Below are positions 11,448 to 22,620 of a stretch of 64,000 nucleotides of DNA, one piece after another. Made by a program: the position numbers and the translations under genes. The notes under the pieces were generated by a model. That model was not told the origin of the DNA. It saw only the letters and a program-made list of their open reading frames with translations, and did not search any database. The DNA is from Cymbomonas tetramitiformis (Eukaryota; Chlorophyta; Pyramimonadophyceae; Pyramimonadales; Pyramimonadaceae). The stretch covers positions 1 to 64,000 of the forward strand of contig LGRX02003685.1 of NCBI GenBank assembly GCA_001247695.2, read 5' to 3'. How positions within the stretch are numbered: position 1 is the first letter of the stretch; every line of letters starts with the position of its first letter.

Positions 11448-12553
11448 CTAAGGTCTTGAGCATCGTGCAGATTTCATTCCTGGCCAAAGGTAGATGGCGT
11501 GGAGGGGGATTTTAAATCCCGGAGGACGGTGGCAGATACACTTGGTCTCAAGGCGTGACGCCGGCATCAGCAGGGTATGTTTGGCATCCTCGTTCAAGAC
11601 AAAGACGGCACGGCTGTTCATGCGCGCGTTTTTGATAGTCGGGTATGCCGTCACCATGGCTAGACGGCACACAGCGCAATGTGTGGCCGGGTCCCAGATC
11701 AGATAGTAAGCTTCCACGCGGCCGTATTCAAATGCATCGGCTTCGGAGGATGCTAAGGCTACGTTGTAGGAGATTCTGGTTACTGCCCTGGTGTACATCG
11801 TGGACGTGAAGTCCTCGTCGCCGTGCCGCATTCGTGGAAAACATAGGACGTCCAAGGCGTCCCGTTCTCGCTCGTATCGCTCACCGTGCATGGCACGCAA
11901 GGAAGCCGCCAGGCCCGGCAGCAGCCTTCCTTCCGCATCGGCGCTTAGCGCGGATACAGCCACGCCACCGCGGATGATGTGATGACCGACATCCATGAAG
12001 CGACACGCGAGCCCCGGGTCATCGCGGAAACCCGGGCCGTCCTCTTTCACCGAGTGCGCGACATAGTCTGGAAGGAACCGGATCCCGGGGTACAAGTGGG
12101 CCATGTCATCTACACGGTCTTTCAGCAAGTAGGCGTTACCGATGCATGAATCGATGGCCTTCCCCCCACCGGCTCCGGCACCACCCCCTTCGCCTCCCCC
12201 AACAGGCGCTCCACCCATAGCTCGATGTTGGAGCTGACAACGCCTACCTTCTCCTCTTGCTTGCACAAGTGTACCACGGCTAGGCGTAGATTCAGCGTCA
12301 GCATGTTCATAGGGCACTCGTTCTCAATAATGACTGCGAACTCCCTCATACGCAGCTCCGCTTGTGCGCGAGCCTCTGCGTGCGCGGTCTTCGATTGTGC
12401 CGGCGCACACCTGCCGGATGAAATATATCACAGCCTCCCTCAGCTTCCACCAAGCCCTGTCCAACTCTCGGTTGAGACTCCACAGGACGTCCATGAATAC
12501 CAGCGGGTTGAATATCAAAATGAAGTTGAGCCAGTCCTCCATAGTGTAGTTCC
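11448..12553 (-). pseudogene. EnSpm/CACTA transposase, C-terminal exons (with frame breaks)
   Basis: After an acceptor (TTTGTTTGCAG) at 12554 the minus strand reads NYTMEDWLNFILIFNPLVF and a charged helix through about 12400. One frame slip follows near 12395 (MREFAVIIENECPMNM), and another in the G-rich stretch at about 12170-12210. The last frame (to 11448) encodes about 200 residues with MRHGDEDFTSTM and a terminal CICHRPPG. The first part matches the helical region after the DDE core of TNP2-type transposases. The slips suggest decay, sequence error or unrecognised small introns. Confidence 0.5.
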
Positions 12554-12716
12554 CTGCAAACAAACCAAGCGTTTCGGGCGACATCAGCATGCATGCACCG
12601 TTCATTCAATCAATGGTCAACCCATACAACGGGCGGGCCCATGCACACAATGCACGTAGATCTCGCATGCATGGGAAGAACATCTTTCCTGCAATCATGC
12701 CTGCCAGCACACCTAC

Positions 12717-13446
12717 CTGCATATTGCACCACGTCCTGGTACTCACGGTGCATGTCGTGCGGGGCACACAGCCCTTTGCCGTTCTTCTGTAGCTGCTTTA
12801 GCTGCGCGGCGTTGAAGTAGCACGTGTCATCGCAGTTGGGCACCTTGTGGCGGAACATCTTCACAGTACTCTTCACGACACCGAAGGTCATACAGTGCAT
12901 GAAAGGCAGCACGTATGCCGACATGGCGGTGAAATATTCCAGGGCCTCCAGGGGACCCTTACCGTAGCGCCCGGTCCGCGTGGGATCAGCGCCCTCCTGG
13001 GTTAGCTTGACTAGTTCCTCGTGATCCTCCTGGGTTAATAGCACCGACGGGTCCCAGGCATGAACCGTCTCCCCGTCCGGTAAATAGCTTTGTGCGATAG
13101 GCTTGGCATAGCCTAGGCAATACATCCCACCAGTTGGTCCGGGGGTGCCCTCCCACAGGCTCAGGTAATCGTTGCGTCTGGCAGCCACCGGAGCGAACCT
13201 TCCCAGATCGTTCCGCGCAACGGTGTCACAGTAGCACAGCACCAGAAACACACTGAACTTATCATGCCACTTGCCAAAGTAACCATCGTATACTCGGAGC
13301 GGCGTGCCTTTGTCGTCAGCGTGCCCGTCGCGTAACTCCTTGAGCTCCTTCACGAGGCGCTCTTGGATCACGTCATTGTTCTTCCAGTGCTGCCTAGGGC
13401 CCGGAACCACAATTACGAGCCCGGTAAATTCCATCCTAACCCGATC
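12717..13446 (-). CDS. EnSpm/CACTA transposase, central catalytic exon
   Basis: This minus-strand exon is bounded by an acceptor ending at 13447 (GTGTTCGCAG) and a donor GTAGGT at 12716-12711. It encodes FTGLVIVVPGPRQHW, a DGHADDKGTPLRVYDGYFGKW stretch read in two parts, and YVLPFMHCMTFGVVKSTVK. The last corresponds to the D-x-M-H...GV-x-K box of TNP2-type transposases. Asp residues in the first part may belong to the DDE triad. An EnSpm assignment also fits the CACTG termini of the element. Confidence 0.6.
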
Positions 13447-13960
13447 CTGCGAACACCCGCATGGATGCACCGCCAGTCCTCCCTTCCTCAATCACCGGGA
13501 AGCCTTCACAGCCAGACACGCTAGCAGGTGTACAACCTACGGCACGCAAGGCGGGACGCAGTGCACCTTGCATACGCCTACACTGCAGAAGCAGACCAGC
13601 AGCAGGGGACCACCTGCATGCGTTACACTGGTTAGCCTTATTCTAGTAACAAGGCACATCGCAACGGTTCGAGTTGCAGATTGTGGCGGCGTGTACCCGA
13701 GGGTGCAGGTCCGCGCTCCGCATCGCTCCGAACCTCGTGGACCATCCCCTGCACCGTGTGCGCCACATTCCCACCATTACGCCTGGTGGTGTGTCCCCAC
13801 CCTCACGTGCAACGCATCGTTTGCACCATAGCGCTGTTCAGGTCAGCCATTTCATTCAACATACATCAAGGGGAGGGGGGGGGCTTGGTTGTAGTAGGAG
13901 TGCTGGGTGTCGGCTGGACTCACTGTTTGTCGTGCTTCTTCGCCCGTGCGTCATCCTCAC
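13447..13960 (-). other. intron of the CACTA transposase
   Basis: GTGAGG (13960-13955) to GTTCGCAG (ends 13447). Contains a purine/pyrimidine-biased run at 13868-13886. No coding signal of its own. Confidence 0.45.
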
Positions 13961-14801
13961 CGTATTCCACAGCCATTCCAGCCCGAACCATTCCAGGTTT
14001 CATGGGATCCGTGCTTTCTGTTTCCTGCAGCAGCCGGCCCCCAACCGTGCTGTGCTCGTTGATCCGTGCCACCTGCGGGCTGGTCATGACGCATGCGTTT
14101 GTAGGCGCTCTCGCCTGCGTATCAGCACGCATCTTTGCAAACTTCGCATTGCGCATCCAGCGTCTGACTAGCCGTTTCACCGGGAAGTAGAAATAGTACT
14201 CCTGCGGGCGGTACACCTCACCCCGCGCCGTACGTGTCACACTGTATCTCTCCTCCTCGCACCACCCGACCGGCACTCCCGCCGCATCCCACGCGATGGG
14301 AACCCCGCATTTCTCCTGCGCTGGTTTCTTGGTCTCTGCTGGAAACGTTCTGTGATACTTCGGACACACATGCACTGCGTAGTCCCACACGGTCTCGGCA
14401 CCAATCAGGCGTAGCATGTGCCAGAGCGACCCCGGTAAATTGGTGTTTGCTCCACCCAGCAGCATCTTCAAGATTTTCATGAACGTGTTGAAGTGCGCGT
14501 CTGTCCACTGCTGCCGCCGTTTCATGTCCAGCAAATACCACACAGCTTCCTGCAGCGTCACTCCGTGGGGGCTCGCCAGCCCATGCGTTAGAAGCGGATC
14601 CATCTTTTTGGGACTGAGTTCGGCCGACTCTGGCGCGTCCAATGTCTCCACTTTCGCTGGCTCCGGCGCGTCCACCGTCACCGCTTTCCCTGCCTCCGGA
14701 GGGTCCACCGTCACCTCTTTCGCCGGCACCGGCGCGTACACCGTCACCTCTGCGTGATGAGCCAGCAGCAAGGCGGCCGCCTCTTCCACCTCGATTTCCA
14801 T
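13961..14801 (-). CDS. EnSpm/CACTA transposase, N-terminal exon
   Basis: Starts at ATG 14801 and runs to a donor GTGAGG at 13960-13955; the frame stays open to 13920 beyond it. The first ~65 residues contain repeated Val-Thr-Val-Asp-x-Pro-Glu units. A helical segment follows (MKRRQQWTDAHFNTFMKILK, then LPGSLWHMLRLIGAETVW) and ends in YAVHVCPKYHRTF, the HVCP-type zinc motif near the N-terminus of EnSpm/TNP2 transposases. A roughly 510-bp intron (13960-13447) joins it to the catalytic exon. Confidence 0.6.
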
Positions 14802-14921
14802 GCCCGCCTTTGCAGCTAGTTCCTGCGAGTGGCCGTCCCCTCCTGGCTTAGTTTCTGTGCATATTCTGCGTGCGCTGCATGCCCCTGCGCATGTTGCATG
14901 ACGTACATACTACAATACGCA

Positions 14922-15923
14922 CTACATGATGTTTCCACGTCCTGTCCGAGCAGGGCGTACATCGTAAAGAAAGTCCGGGATGGAGAGGAGGTCCGCCTCC
15001 GCATCACCACCTTCGTCCGTCTCCTCCACGATGTCTTCTTCCGGGATGTCCGGCAAATCCAACACCTCCTCCCAGTATGCATTTTCGGCTGGGGTGGGGG
15101 CATCTGACGACCCCCCTTCCTCGCAAAGACTCAATCCCATATATCCCACGGCCTGTGCGTCCGCCAGGTCGTGGTTCGTATCATTCCCATCTGCGCCGGC
15201 TCCTCCCACCAGGGTATACCGCATTCTCTTGTTGGGTATCCTCGCCTGCTGAGAATCATCATCCGCTGTTTCCGCAAACACTGGGGCCGCCTCCATCTGG
15301 TGGCCAGCGGAGATGGCAATGACACGGTGCCTTTGATCAAACTGAACTCCCAGAGATTGCATGTGGCCTATGAGCACGTCAATCCGTCCCTTGTGCTCCT
15401 TTCCGGCGCGCCCTACCTGATCAGGTATGCCCAGCGTGCACAAGTCGTCGGGGGTGAAGAGGGAGCGAATGCTTGGGCGCTTGATGTCACGGTAAGCGCG
15501 TTGCGCCAACTCCAGTAGCCGGGCGTCGGTCACGTGCCGGTTATCCCACGCGGTTGGGAGCTGCGCTGTTTGGCACGTGACGGCTTCCCCCCCGGCTCGC
15601 CGTTTCCCCCGCGCGCCGTCCACCGGGCTCGCCCCCCCACCTGCTAGCTCTCTGGGGCCCACAGGCGGTCCCCGGAAGCTTGTTATCCGCATCCTCTTAT
15701 CGATCATGCACCCGAGAGTTGTCAATCTTTCAGCAAGCTGACCAAGCTGACGGAGCTTTGCGTCCTTTTGCGTCCTCGTGAGGCGGCCGCCGGCCTTCCT
15801 TGGGATCCATCCGATGTCCACACCAAACCGTGACACTTTGGGTTGCTTGCCTTGCCCAATATCCAGGCTTTGCACCTGGGTTGACTTTGGGTTGACCCAT
15901 GTATGCTGCCACGCATACCACAA
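14922..15923 (-). CDS. hypothetical protein of the CACTA-like element, 333 aa
   Basis: A long open minus-strand frame just upstream (in transcription order) of the transposase, stopping at 14922. The N-terminal part is basic with a long helix (RTQKDAKLRQLGQLAERLTT). The middle contains ARLLELAQRAYRDIKRPSIR. The C-terminal third is strongly acidic with Asp/Glu repeats. There are no cysteine clusters or catalytic motifs I recognise. Its position resembles the second gene (TnpA/TnpD partner) of CACTA elements, but sequence does not show that function. Confidence 0.5.
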   Translation of the reverse strand: MWYAWQHTWVNPKSTQVQSLDIGQGKQPKVSRFGVDIGWIPRKAGGRLTRTQKDAKLRQLGQLAERLTTLGCMIDKRMRITSFRGPPVGPRELAGGGASPVDGARGKRRAGGEAVTCQTAQLPTAWDNRHVTDARLLELAQRAYRDIKRPSIRSLFTPDDLCTLGIPDQVGRAGKEHKGRIDVLIGHMQSLGVQFDQRHRVIAISAGHQMEAAPVFAETADDDSQQARIPNKRMRYTLVGGAGADGNDTNHDLADAQAVGYMGLSLCEEGGSSDAPTPAENAYWEEVLDLPDIPEEDIVEETDEGGDAEADLLSIPDFLYDVRPARTGRGNIM

Positions 15924-15939
15924 AATACACGTTCAACGC

Positions 15940-16440
15940 TAGGGATCACAACCCCCATCGCGCGCAGCCTCCCCGCACCCTTTGTCCCTGGGTCCTCTGG
16001 TCCTTGCGTGCACACTATGCACCTGTCTACTGTACGCGCACCCTCACCCATCCCTCCCCACTCACGACTCGCAGCGCCGCTGCTCACCCTTTGGCCGCTG
16101 ATTCGCAACCGCAGATGAAGCAGCCTATAACACGGCGCCGGGGAGAGCGCCGCACGCGCCACGCGCCTGATTCGGCGCGGAGCGGAGCAGCCTCCCCGCA
16201 CCCTTTGCCCCTGGGTCCTCTGGTCCTTGCATGCACACTCTGCACCTATCTACTGTACGCGCACCCTCGCCCATCCCTCCCCACCCACGACTGGTTGGCC
16301 AGCAGCCTCCCCGCACCCTTTGTCCCTGGGTCCTATGGTCCTTGCGTGCACACTATGCACCTATCTACCGTACGCGCACCCTCGCGCATGCATCCCCAGC
16401 GACGATCGCAACCACAGGTTGACACTTTGAAGGACACCGA
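15940..16440. repeat. 223-bp satellite, first block (about two copies)
   Basis: Copies of CCTCCCCGCACCCTTTGTCC ... CTGATTCGCAACCGCAGATG sequence, GC-rich and imperfect here, ending where the piggyBac-like MITE region begins. Confidence 0.8.
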
Positions 16441-16464
16441 AAACATCCACATGATCACTTTTAA

Positions 16465-17292
16465 CCCCTATGGAGCGGATGGAATTTTTTGCCAAAAGCA
16501 CCAGTTTCACAAATGTGTCGTTTTCACGGTATATGGTGCCTTGGTAAGTGTGGGTGATTCGTTACATGTTTCATAACTCCTATAAAGTGATTTTGGTCCA
16601 TAAAATACATGATCGCATGATATATACAACGATATATCGGTGATATACAAGCCAAAAAACACGTTTTACAGGAATCAAAAGTGTCAAAAATCAGTTCTCA
16701 CAACCGCTTATTCGAGTATTAGGTCGCCCCTCGACCATAAAACAATCGCCTTTACTAATGCCTTGAAATCGGTAATGGTGGCTGTAGTTAAACGCACCAA
16801 TACATCGAAATATTCAAGCAATAAGGTGAAAAAAACACCAAAAAACAACGAAAAAACATCATTTGTCAAATGTTTTCCATACTTAAGGCCATATTGTGTG
16901 TTTTCAGGGGAAATCGACTGTTGGGAAAGTAAGTATTGCCCATATGAGGTGCATGGTCATTTTATATGATAGTGGGCATCGAACCAACAAATCCTTGTCG
17001 ATGAATGGCATCTACACCTCGTTTTTTCACACTTTAAGATACTTTTGACCAAAATTTCATGCCTAGAAATAAGCAACTTTGGGGATTTTGCTACAACAAA
17101 ATTACCCTTGGGTGAGATATATATACTAAGTATATGTGTAGAATAAATTGTTGAGTATTAGATATACCTATTGCATCGGGTGTGCGAAGCTTGTATGGCC
17201 GATTCCGACAAGTGCTATCGGGCTGAGAAATGAATACAAGCTTAGAGTTTGAAGTGGTTGTACCGTATACGGTACAAACCGCTCCATAGGGG
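16465..17292. mobile_element. piggyBac-like MITE, 828 bp
   Basis: Terminal inverted repeats CCCCTATGGAGCGG (16465-16478) and CCGCTCCATAGGGG (17279-17292) are each flanked directly by TTAA (16461-16464 and 17293-17296). TTAA duplication with CCC-starting termini is the piggyBac signature. The interior is AT-rich with no transposase, so the copy is non-autonomous. It sits inside the CACTA-like element and is therefore younger than it or moved with it. Confidence 0.85.
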
Positions 17293-17406
17293 TTAAAGAA
17301 CAAATAACAAGTTGTAAGTTAACAACCTAACAAAAGGCCAGCGGAGACTCAGTAGCATTTACATAATGTACTATTCACATAATGTACACACATGTTGAAA
17401 AGAGGT

Positions 17407-17667
17407 TCACTCAAACCACTTCTGCCTACAGCATGGGCACGTCACCCACCTCGAGGAGGCAAGGGTTTCTACAAGCAAAGAAAAACACCAAATATGCATG
17501 TATTTCTCTTTACACTCGCATCCTAGGCCACCGCAGTCCACTACATCCTCCGGATCCACTTCCTCTAAACACACTATGCAGAACCTACGCCTCCTCGGAT
17601 CTGGGGAAAAAGATTCTCTGGACGTCCTCCCACGTGTATTCCTCCTCCATTGCATCTCCCTGTGCAA
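17407..17667 (-). CDS. RING-type zinc finger protein, 86 aa
   Basis: The minus-strand ORF from ATG 17667 to the stop at 17407 reads FCIVCLEEVDPEDVVDCGG, then CECKEKYMHIWCFSLL and VTCPCCRQKWFE. The C-x2-C, C-x-C, H-x2-C and C-x2-C pairs in this order fit a RING or RING-CH cross-brace. Such domains usually recruit ubiquitin-conjugating enzymes, so an E3-like role is plausible. The gene has the same orientation as the transposase and lies within the CACTA-like element. A 5' exon may be missing, since the first 27 residues are only basic. Confidence 0.6.
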   Translation of the reverse strand: MHREMQWRRNTRGRTSRESFSPDPRRRRFCIVCLEEVDPEDVVDCGGLGCECKEKYMHIWCFSLLVETLASSRWVTCPCCRQKWFE

Positions 17668-17908
17668 GCCCGTGACCTAGGGTCAATTTGCCATAACGTC
17701 ACGCAGTTCCTCCTAAACATCCTGCTATAACCAGCCGCCGTGCCACCATGCACACCGGCCTCCCCGCGCCCATGGTTCTTGTTTATTATTATTATTTATT
17801 TGTATATTTCTACACAATACGCACACACAATACGCACGCATACATCTGTTATAAACGTATGTCTTCATCAATTACGGTTGGTGAGGTATGTTTTTGCCTA
17901 GTTGTCCA

Positions 17909-18526
17909 CTACTTGGATTTCACTATGCGGCAGCCACGGTCTTTCTCTACCGAAAAGTGTAGGACACCAGCTAGCACCTCATGCTGCCACAGCTCCTCCT
18001 CGTCCCCGTCCCAAGGGTATCGAACTTTATACAGCAGCCGGGGCTGCCCTTCTGCAGGCACGGTGACCCGATGCACTTCTGGGAACCCGTGGTCAATGGC
18101 ACCGGGAGGGATGAACTGCCGCTCAGAAACATAAAAATTGATACCCCTACCCGGCGGCGAGGTGACGATCGGTACGTAACCCGTGACCCAAGGACCTTCG
18201 TATTCTTCTACTTCGCCGCCCACCTCGTTGACCCACTTGGCGGACAACACTTGCGCACCATACCATGTCCGTCCATAAGCTGACGGATATGGATACAGCC
18301 GTCGCGCTACATAAGACCCTACATATGGCCAGCCGTCGCTGGTCGCCTGGTCATATGCCCGTCCGACGGCAGCCTTCCACAAAGCCTGTCCCACCCATGA
18401 CTCGCGGTTCACCACTTGGCCGCTGATTCGCAACCGCAGATGAGGCAGCATAGGGCATGGCGCCGGGGAGACCGCCGCACGCGCCACGCGCCTGATTCGG
18501 CGCGGAGCGGAGCAGCCTCCCCGCAC
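17909..18526 (-). CDS. Tudor/PTM-like domain protein
   Basis: The stop is at 17909. The plausible domain runs from about 18370 down: WPYVGSYVARRLYPY, TWYGAQVLSAKWV, and PRLLYKVRYPWDGDEEELWQ. The G-x-x-V-x-R...Y-x-V-x-Y-x-D-G-D-x-E-x-L pattern resembles the PTM/DIR17-type Tudor fold that binds modified histone tails. The first ~38 residues of the open frame are read through a 223-bp satellite copy, so the true start is probably a splice acceptor (GGTGGGACAG near 18385) rather than the satellite ATG at 18526. The reader function is inferred from the motif only. Confidence 0.5.
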   Translation of the reverse strand: MRGGCSAPRRIRRVARAAVSPAPCPMLPHLRLRISGQVVNRESWVGQALWKAAVGRAYDQATSDGWPYVGSYVARRLYPYPSAYGRTWYGAQVLSAKWVNEVGGEVEEYEGPWVTGYVPIVTSPPGRGINFYVSERQFIPPGAIDHGFPEVHRVTVPAEGQPRLLYKVRYPWDGDEEELWQHEVLAGVLHFSVEKDRGCRIVKSK

Positions 18527-19790
18527 CCTTGGTCCCTGGGTCCTATGGTCCTTGCGGGCACGCTTTGCACCTATCTACCGTACGCGCACCCTCCGCCATC
18601 CCTCCCCACCCACCACTCGCAGCGCCGCTGCTCACACTTTGGCCGCTGATTCGCAACCGCAGATGAAGCAGCATAAGGCACGGCGCCGGGGAGAGCGCCA
18701 CACGCGCCAAGCGCCTGATTCGGCGCGGAGCGGAGCAGCCTCCCCGCACCCTTTGTCCCTGGGACCTATGCTCCTTGCGTGCACGCTATGCACCTATCTA
18801 CCGTACGCGCACCCTCGCGCATTCCTCCCCACCCACCACTCGCAGCGCCGCTGCTCACCCTGTGGCCGCTGATTCGCAACCGCAGATGAAGCAGCATAAG
18901 GCACGGCGCCGGGGAGAGCGCCGCACGCGCCACGCGCCTGATTCGGCGCGGAGCGGAGCGGCCTCCCCGCACCCTCGGTCCCTGGGTCCTATGGTCCTTG
19001 CGGGCACGCTTTGCACCTATCTACCGTACGCGCACCCTCCGCCATCCCTCCCCACCCACCACTCGCAGCGCCGCTGCTCACCCTTTGGCCGCTGATTCGC
19101 AACCGCAGATGAAGCAGCATAAGGCACGGCGCCGGGGAGAGCGCCGCACGCGCCACGCGCCTGATTCGGCGCGGAGCGGAGCAGCCTCCCCACACCCTTG
19201 GTCCCTGGGTCCTATAGTCCTTGCGGGCACGCTTTGCACCTATCTACCGTACGCGCACCCTCCGCCATCCCTCCCCACCCACCACTCGCAGCGCCGCTGC
19301 TCACTCTTTGGCCGCTGATTCGCAACCGCCGATGAAGCAGCATAAGGCACGGCGCCGGGGAGAGCGCCGCACGCGCCACGCGCCTGATTCGGCGCGGAGC
19401 GGAGCAGCCTCCCCGCACCCTTGGTCCCTGGGTCCTATGGTCCTTGCGCGCACGCTTTGCACCTATCTACCGTACGCGCACCCTCCGCCATCCCTCCCCA
19501 CCCACCACTCGCAGCGCCGCTGCTCACTCTTTGGCCGCTGATTCGCAACCGCAGATGAAGCAGCATAAGGCACGGCGCCAAGGAGAGCGCCGCACGCGCC
19601 ACGCGCCTGATTCGGCGCGGAGCGGAGCAGCCTCCCCGCACCCTTGGTCCCTGGGTCCTATGCTCCTTGCGTGCACGCTTTGCACCTATCTACCGTACGC
19701 GCACCCTCCGCCATCCCTCCCCACCCACGCCCTGCAGCGCCGCTGCTCACCCTTTGGCCGCTGATTCGCAACCGTAGGAAGCATGATATG
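18420..19790. repeat. 223-bp satellite, second block (about six copies)
   Basis: Units repeat exactly every 223 bp (for example at 18552, 18775, 18998, 19221 and 19444) with a few percent divergence. Open frames of 106 and 68 codons recur on opposite strands in each unit. Because 223 is not a multiple of three these end at each unit, and I treat them as by-products. Confidence 0.95.
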
Positions 19791-20180
19791 AAACTTACGA
19801 CAGACGGACTGGTTTGAGCAGAGGCCACAGGCCCACATGCAACGAGGGAGGAAAGAGAAAAACAGGAAACATGATTCTACGAAACTTAGGACGGACGGAC
19901 TGCTTTGAGCAGAGGCCACAGGCCCAGGGCATAGCGCACTGGATAATAACTTTCATTTCACGATACTACATAGTAACATCGTCTGCAGCATACGTATTCA
20001 GGATTATCCGGCACGCCACGATGGTAGACGGTAACTACTATGCTTCTATGACAACCGCGCTAACGAAGCTTGCTGTTAATCCTATACACGAAGTCTTTGA
20101 TAGTGCCGTTTAAAATCACGTGCCAGAAGAGAGGACTCGTATCCTGGAAACACGCAGGCGTAGTGTATCACATGGTGTGC
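19773..20180. other. spacer with two related GGCCACAGGCCCA segments
   Basis: ACTTACGACAGACGGACTGGTTTGAGCAGAGGCCACAGG-type sequence occurs at about 19792 and 19885 and again at 21916-22060. It forms a second repeat family that follows each satellite block. No gene seen. Confidence 0.6.
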
Positions 20181-20182
20181 GC

Positions 20183-20616
20183 TCACGTCAGGTCAACAAA
20201 AGTGCCCGTGGGCGTGGGCAGAACCCACTCCACTGCAATGCCGTAACCATGCAAGTCGACAAGTCTATGCAAGCAGGGCGAACTATCCCTTCGCCTATAT
20301 AGGTCAACATGAGTCCCGCCGCGCGAAAGTCTCAACACCAGAACCGTGCTGTGTACTCGTTCCGCATAGACTGTCAGGGTGTTGTTCACCAGGTAGCCCC
20401 AATGACACCGGTGTTGGTCACACAAATATTTCTTTTGTTGAGGAGTAATGCCCGTCTGGGTAGAGCCCCAACCCACAGACTTGGCCATCGCGGCCACAGT
20501 TCCCTTCAAGGCCTGCTCACTAAACTGGCCGGTAGTTGCCGCTGCTAGCGACCATATGAAACACTTGCCATCGCCGGGGACTATTACAAGCAGCCATGTG
20601 CGTAGAGAGCAGCGAG
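20183..20616 (-). CDS. OTU-like cysteine protease (partial)
   Basis: The minus-strand frame opens after a stop near 20620 and runs to 20183, about 144 codons. Near its start it reads LVIVPGDGKCFIWSLAAAT, the D-G-x-C-x-x-x-S-L box of OTU-family deubiquitinases with Asp and Cys in place. Towards the C-terminus VDLHGYGIAVEW supplies a candidate catalytic His. There is no ATG upstream of the motif, so a 5' exon is expected further up the minus strand. It lies between satellite blocks inside the CACTA-like element. OTU or Ulp1-type proteases are known passengers of some plant transposons. Confidence 0.55.
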
Positions 20617-20744
20617 AGCGGCCCTACAAAAACACGCGAACGGACACTGTCACAGGGGCATACACTCGATGGCTGTGGAAGCATGCGCAGCTCGGGACCG
20701 ACATCGCCAGGTATCCATGGCCCTGTCGATGGCCCGGGGAGAGC

Positions 20745-21910
20745 CACTCTTTGGCCGCTGCTCACCCTTTGGCCGCTGATTCGCAACCGCAGATGACGCA
20801 GCATAAGGCACGGCGCCGGGGAGAGTGCCGCACGCGCCACGCGCCTGATTCGGCGCGGAGCGGAGCAGCCTCCCCGCACGCTTTGTCCCTGGGTCCTATG
20901 GTCCTTGCGTGCACACTATGCACCTATCTACCGTACACACACCCTCGCGCATCCCTCCCCACCCACGACCTGCAGCGCCGCTGCTCACCCTTTGACCGCT
21001 GATTCGCAACCGCAGATGAAGCAGCATAAGGCACAGCGCCTGGGAGAGCGCTGCACGCGCCACGCGCCTGATTCGGCGCGGAGCGGAGCAGCCTCCCCGC
21101 ACCCTTTGTCCCTGGGTCCTATGGTCCTTGCGTGCACACTATGCACCTATCTACCGTACACACACCCTCGCGCATCCCTCCCCACCCACGACCTGCAGCG
21201 CCGCTGCTCACCCTTTGGCCGCTGATTCGCAACCGCAGATGAAGCAGCATAAGGCACAGCGCCGGGGAGAGCGCCGCACGCGCCACGCGCCTGATTCGGC
21301 GCGGAGCGGAGCAGCCTCCCCGCACCCTTTGTCCCTGGGTCCTATGGTCCTTGCGTGCAGACTATGCACCTATCTACCGTACGCGCACCCTCGCGCATCC
21401 CTCCCCACCCACCACTCGCGGCGCCGCTGCTCACCCTTTGGCCGCTGATTCGCAACCGCAGATGAAGCAGCATAAGGCACAGCGCCGGGGAGAGCGCTGC
21501 ACGCGCCACGCGCCTGATTCGGCGCGGAGCGGAGCAGCCTCCCCGCACCCTTTGTCCCTGGGTCCTATGGTCCTTGCGTGCACACTATGCACCTATCTAC
21601 CGTACGCGCACCCTCGCGCATCCCTCCCCACCCACGACCTGCAGCGCCGCTGCTCACCCTTTGGCCGCTGATTCGCAACCGCAGATGAAGCAGGATAAGG
21701 CACAGCGCCGGGGAGAGTGCGGCACGCGCCACGCGCCTGATTCGGCGCGGAGCGGAGCAGCCTCCCCGCACCCTTTGTCCCTGGGTCCTATGGTCCTTGC
21801 GTGCACACTATGCACCTATCTACGGTACGCGCACCCTCGCACATCCCTCCCCACCCACGACCTGCAGCGCCGCTGCTCACCCTTTGGCCGCTGATTCGCA
21901 ACCGCAGGAA
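20745..21910. repeat. 223-bp satellite, third block (about five copies)
   Basis: Same unit as the second block, with starts at about 20905, 21128, 21351 and 21574 (223-bp spacing). A partial copy follows at 22085-22210, and a short one at 22290-22320. Confidence 0.95.
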
Positions 21911-22239
21911 GCATGATATGAAACTTACGACAGACGGACTGGTTTGAGCAGAGGCCACAGGCCCACATGCAACGAGGGAGGAAAAAGAAACACAGGAAAC
22001 ATGATTCTATGAAACTTAGGACGGACGGACTGGTTTGAGCAGAGGCCACAGGCCCACATGCATCAAGTCGAGCAGAGGCCGCATACATGAAGCAGGATAA
22101 GGCACAGCGCCGGGGAGAGCGCCGCACGCGCCACGCGCCTGATTCGGCGCGGAGCGGAGCAGCCTCCCCGCACGCTTTGTCCCTGGGTCCTATGGTCCTT
22201 GCGGGCACCCTATGCACCTTTCTACAAAGAAATAAACAA

Positions 22240-22620
22240 AGATATATGCCGGGGAAAAAAAAACAATCCCACCCATGACTCGCTGTTCACCCCTTGGCCG
22301 CTGATTCGCAACCGCAGATGAACAGTCGCCCGACAGGCTGCTGACCAGGCACCCGCGGAGTGGCGGCTGCGTTCACTAGATGAAGGGCGGGCGGGCGGGA
22401 TCCCGTACGGGAAGGGAGGGGAAGGAAAAGTTCACGGTCTTACCGGGTTTTCCTCGACCACTCCTCCAGCGACCGGGGGAGGCCGCCTCCCTGCACGGTT
22501 GCAGCTTCGGAGGCCTGCGCACCAGTTCACGAAAGCATGTTTGAATCCACTGCGGAAACCATGGGATATTCCCACAGCAGTGGCATCCCACAGCGTGCAT
22601 GCCGGAATACAGGGGAGTCC
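22240..22620. other. no recognisable gene
   Basis: GC-rich stretch after the satellite with a GGGCGGGCGGGCGGG run near 22386. Short ORFs only. Confidence 0.4.

Noticed and set aside
18552..21894. Series of 106-codon plus-strand and 68-codon minus-strand ORFs
   Set aside because: They recur every 223 bp with the satellite and end at each unit.
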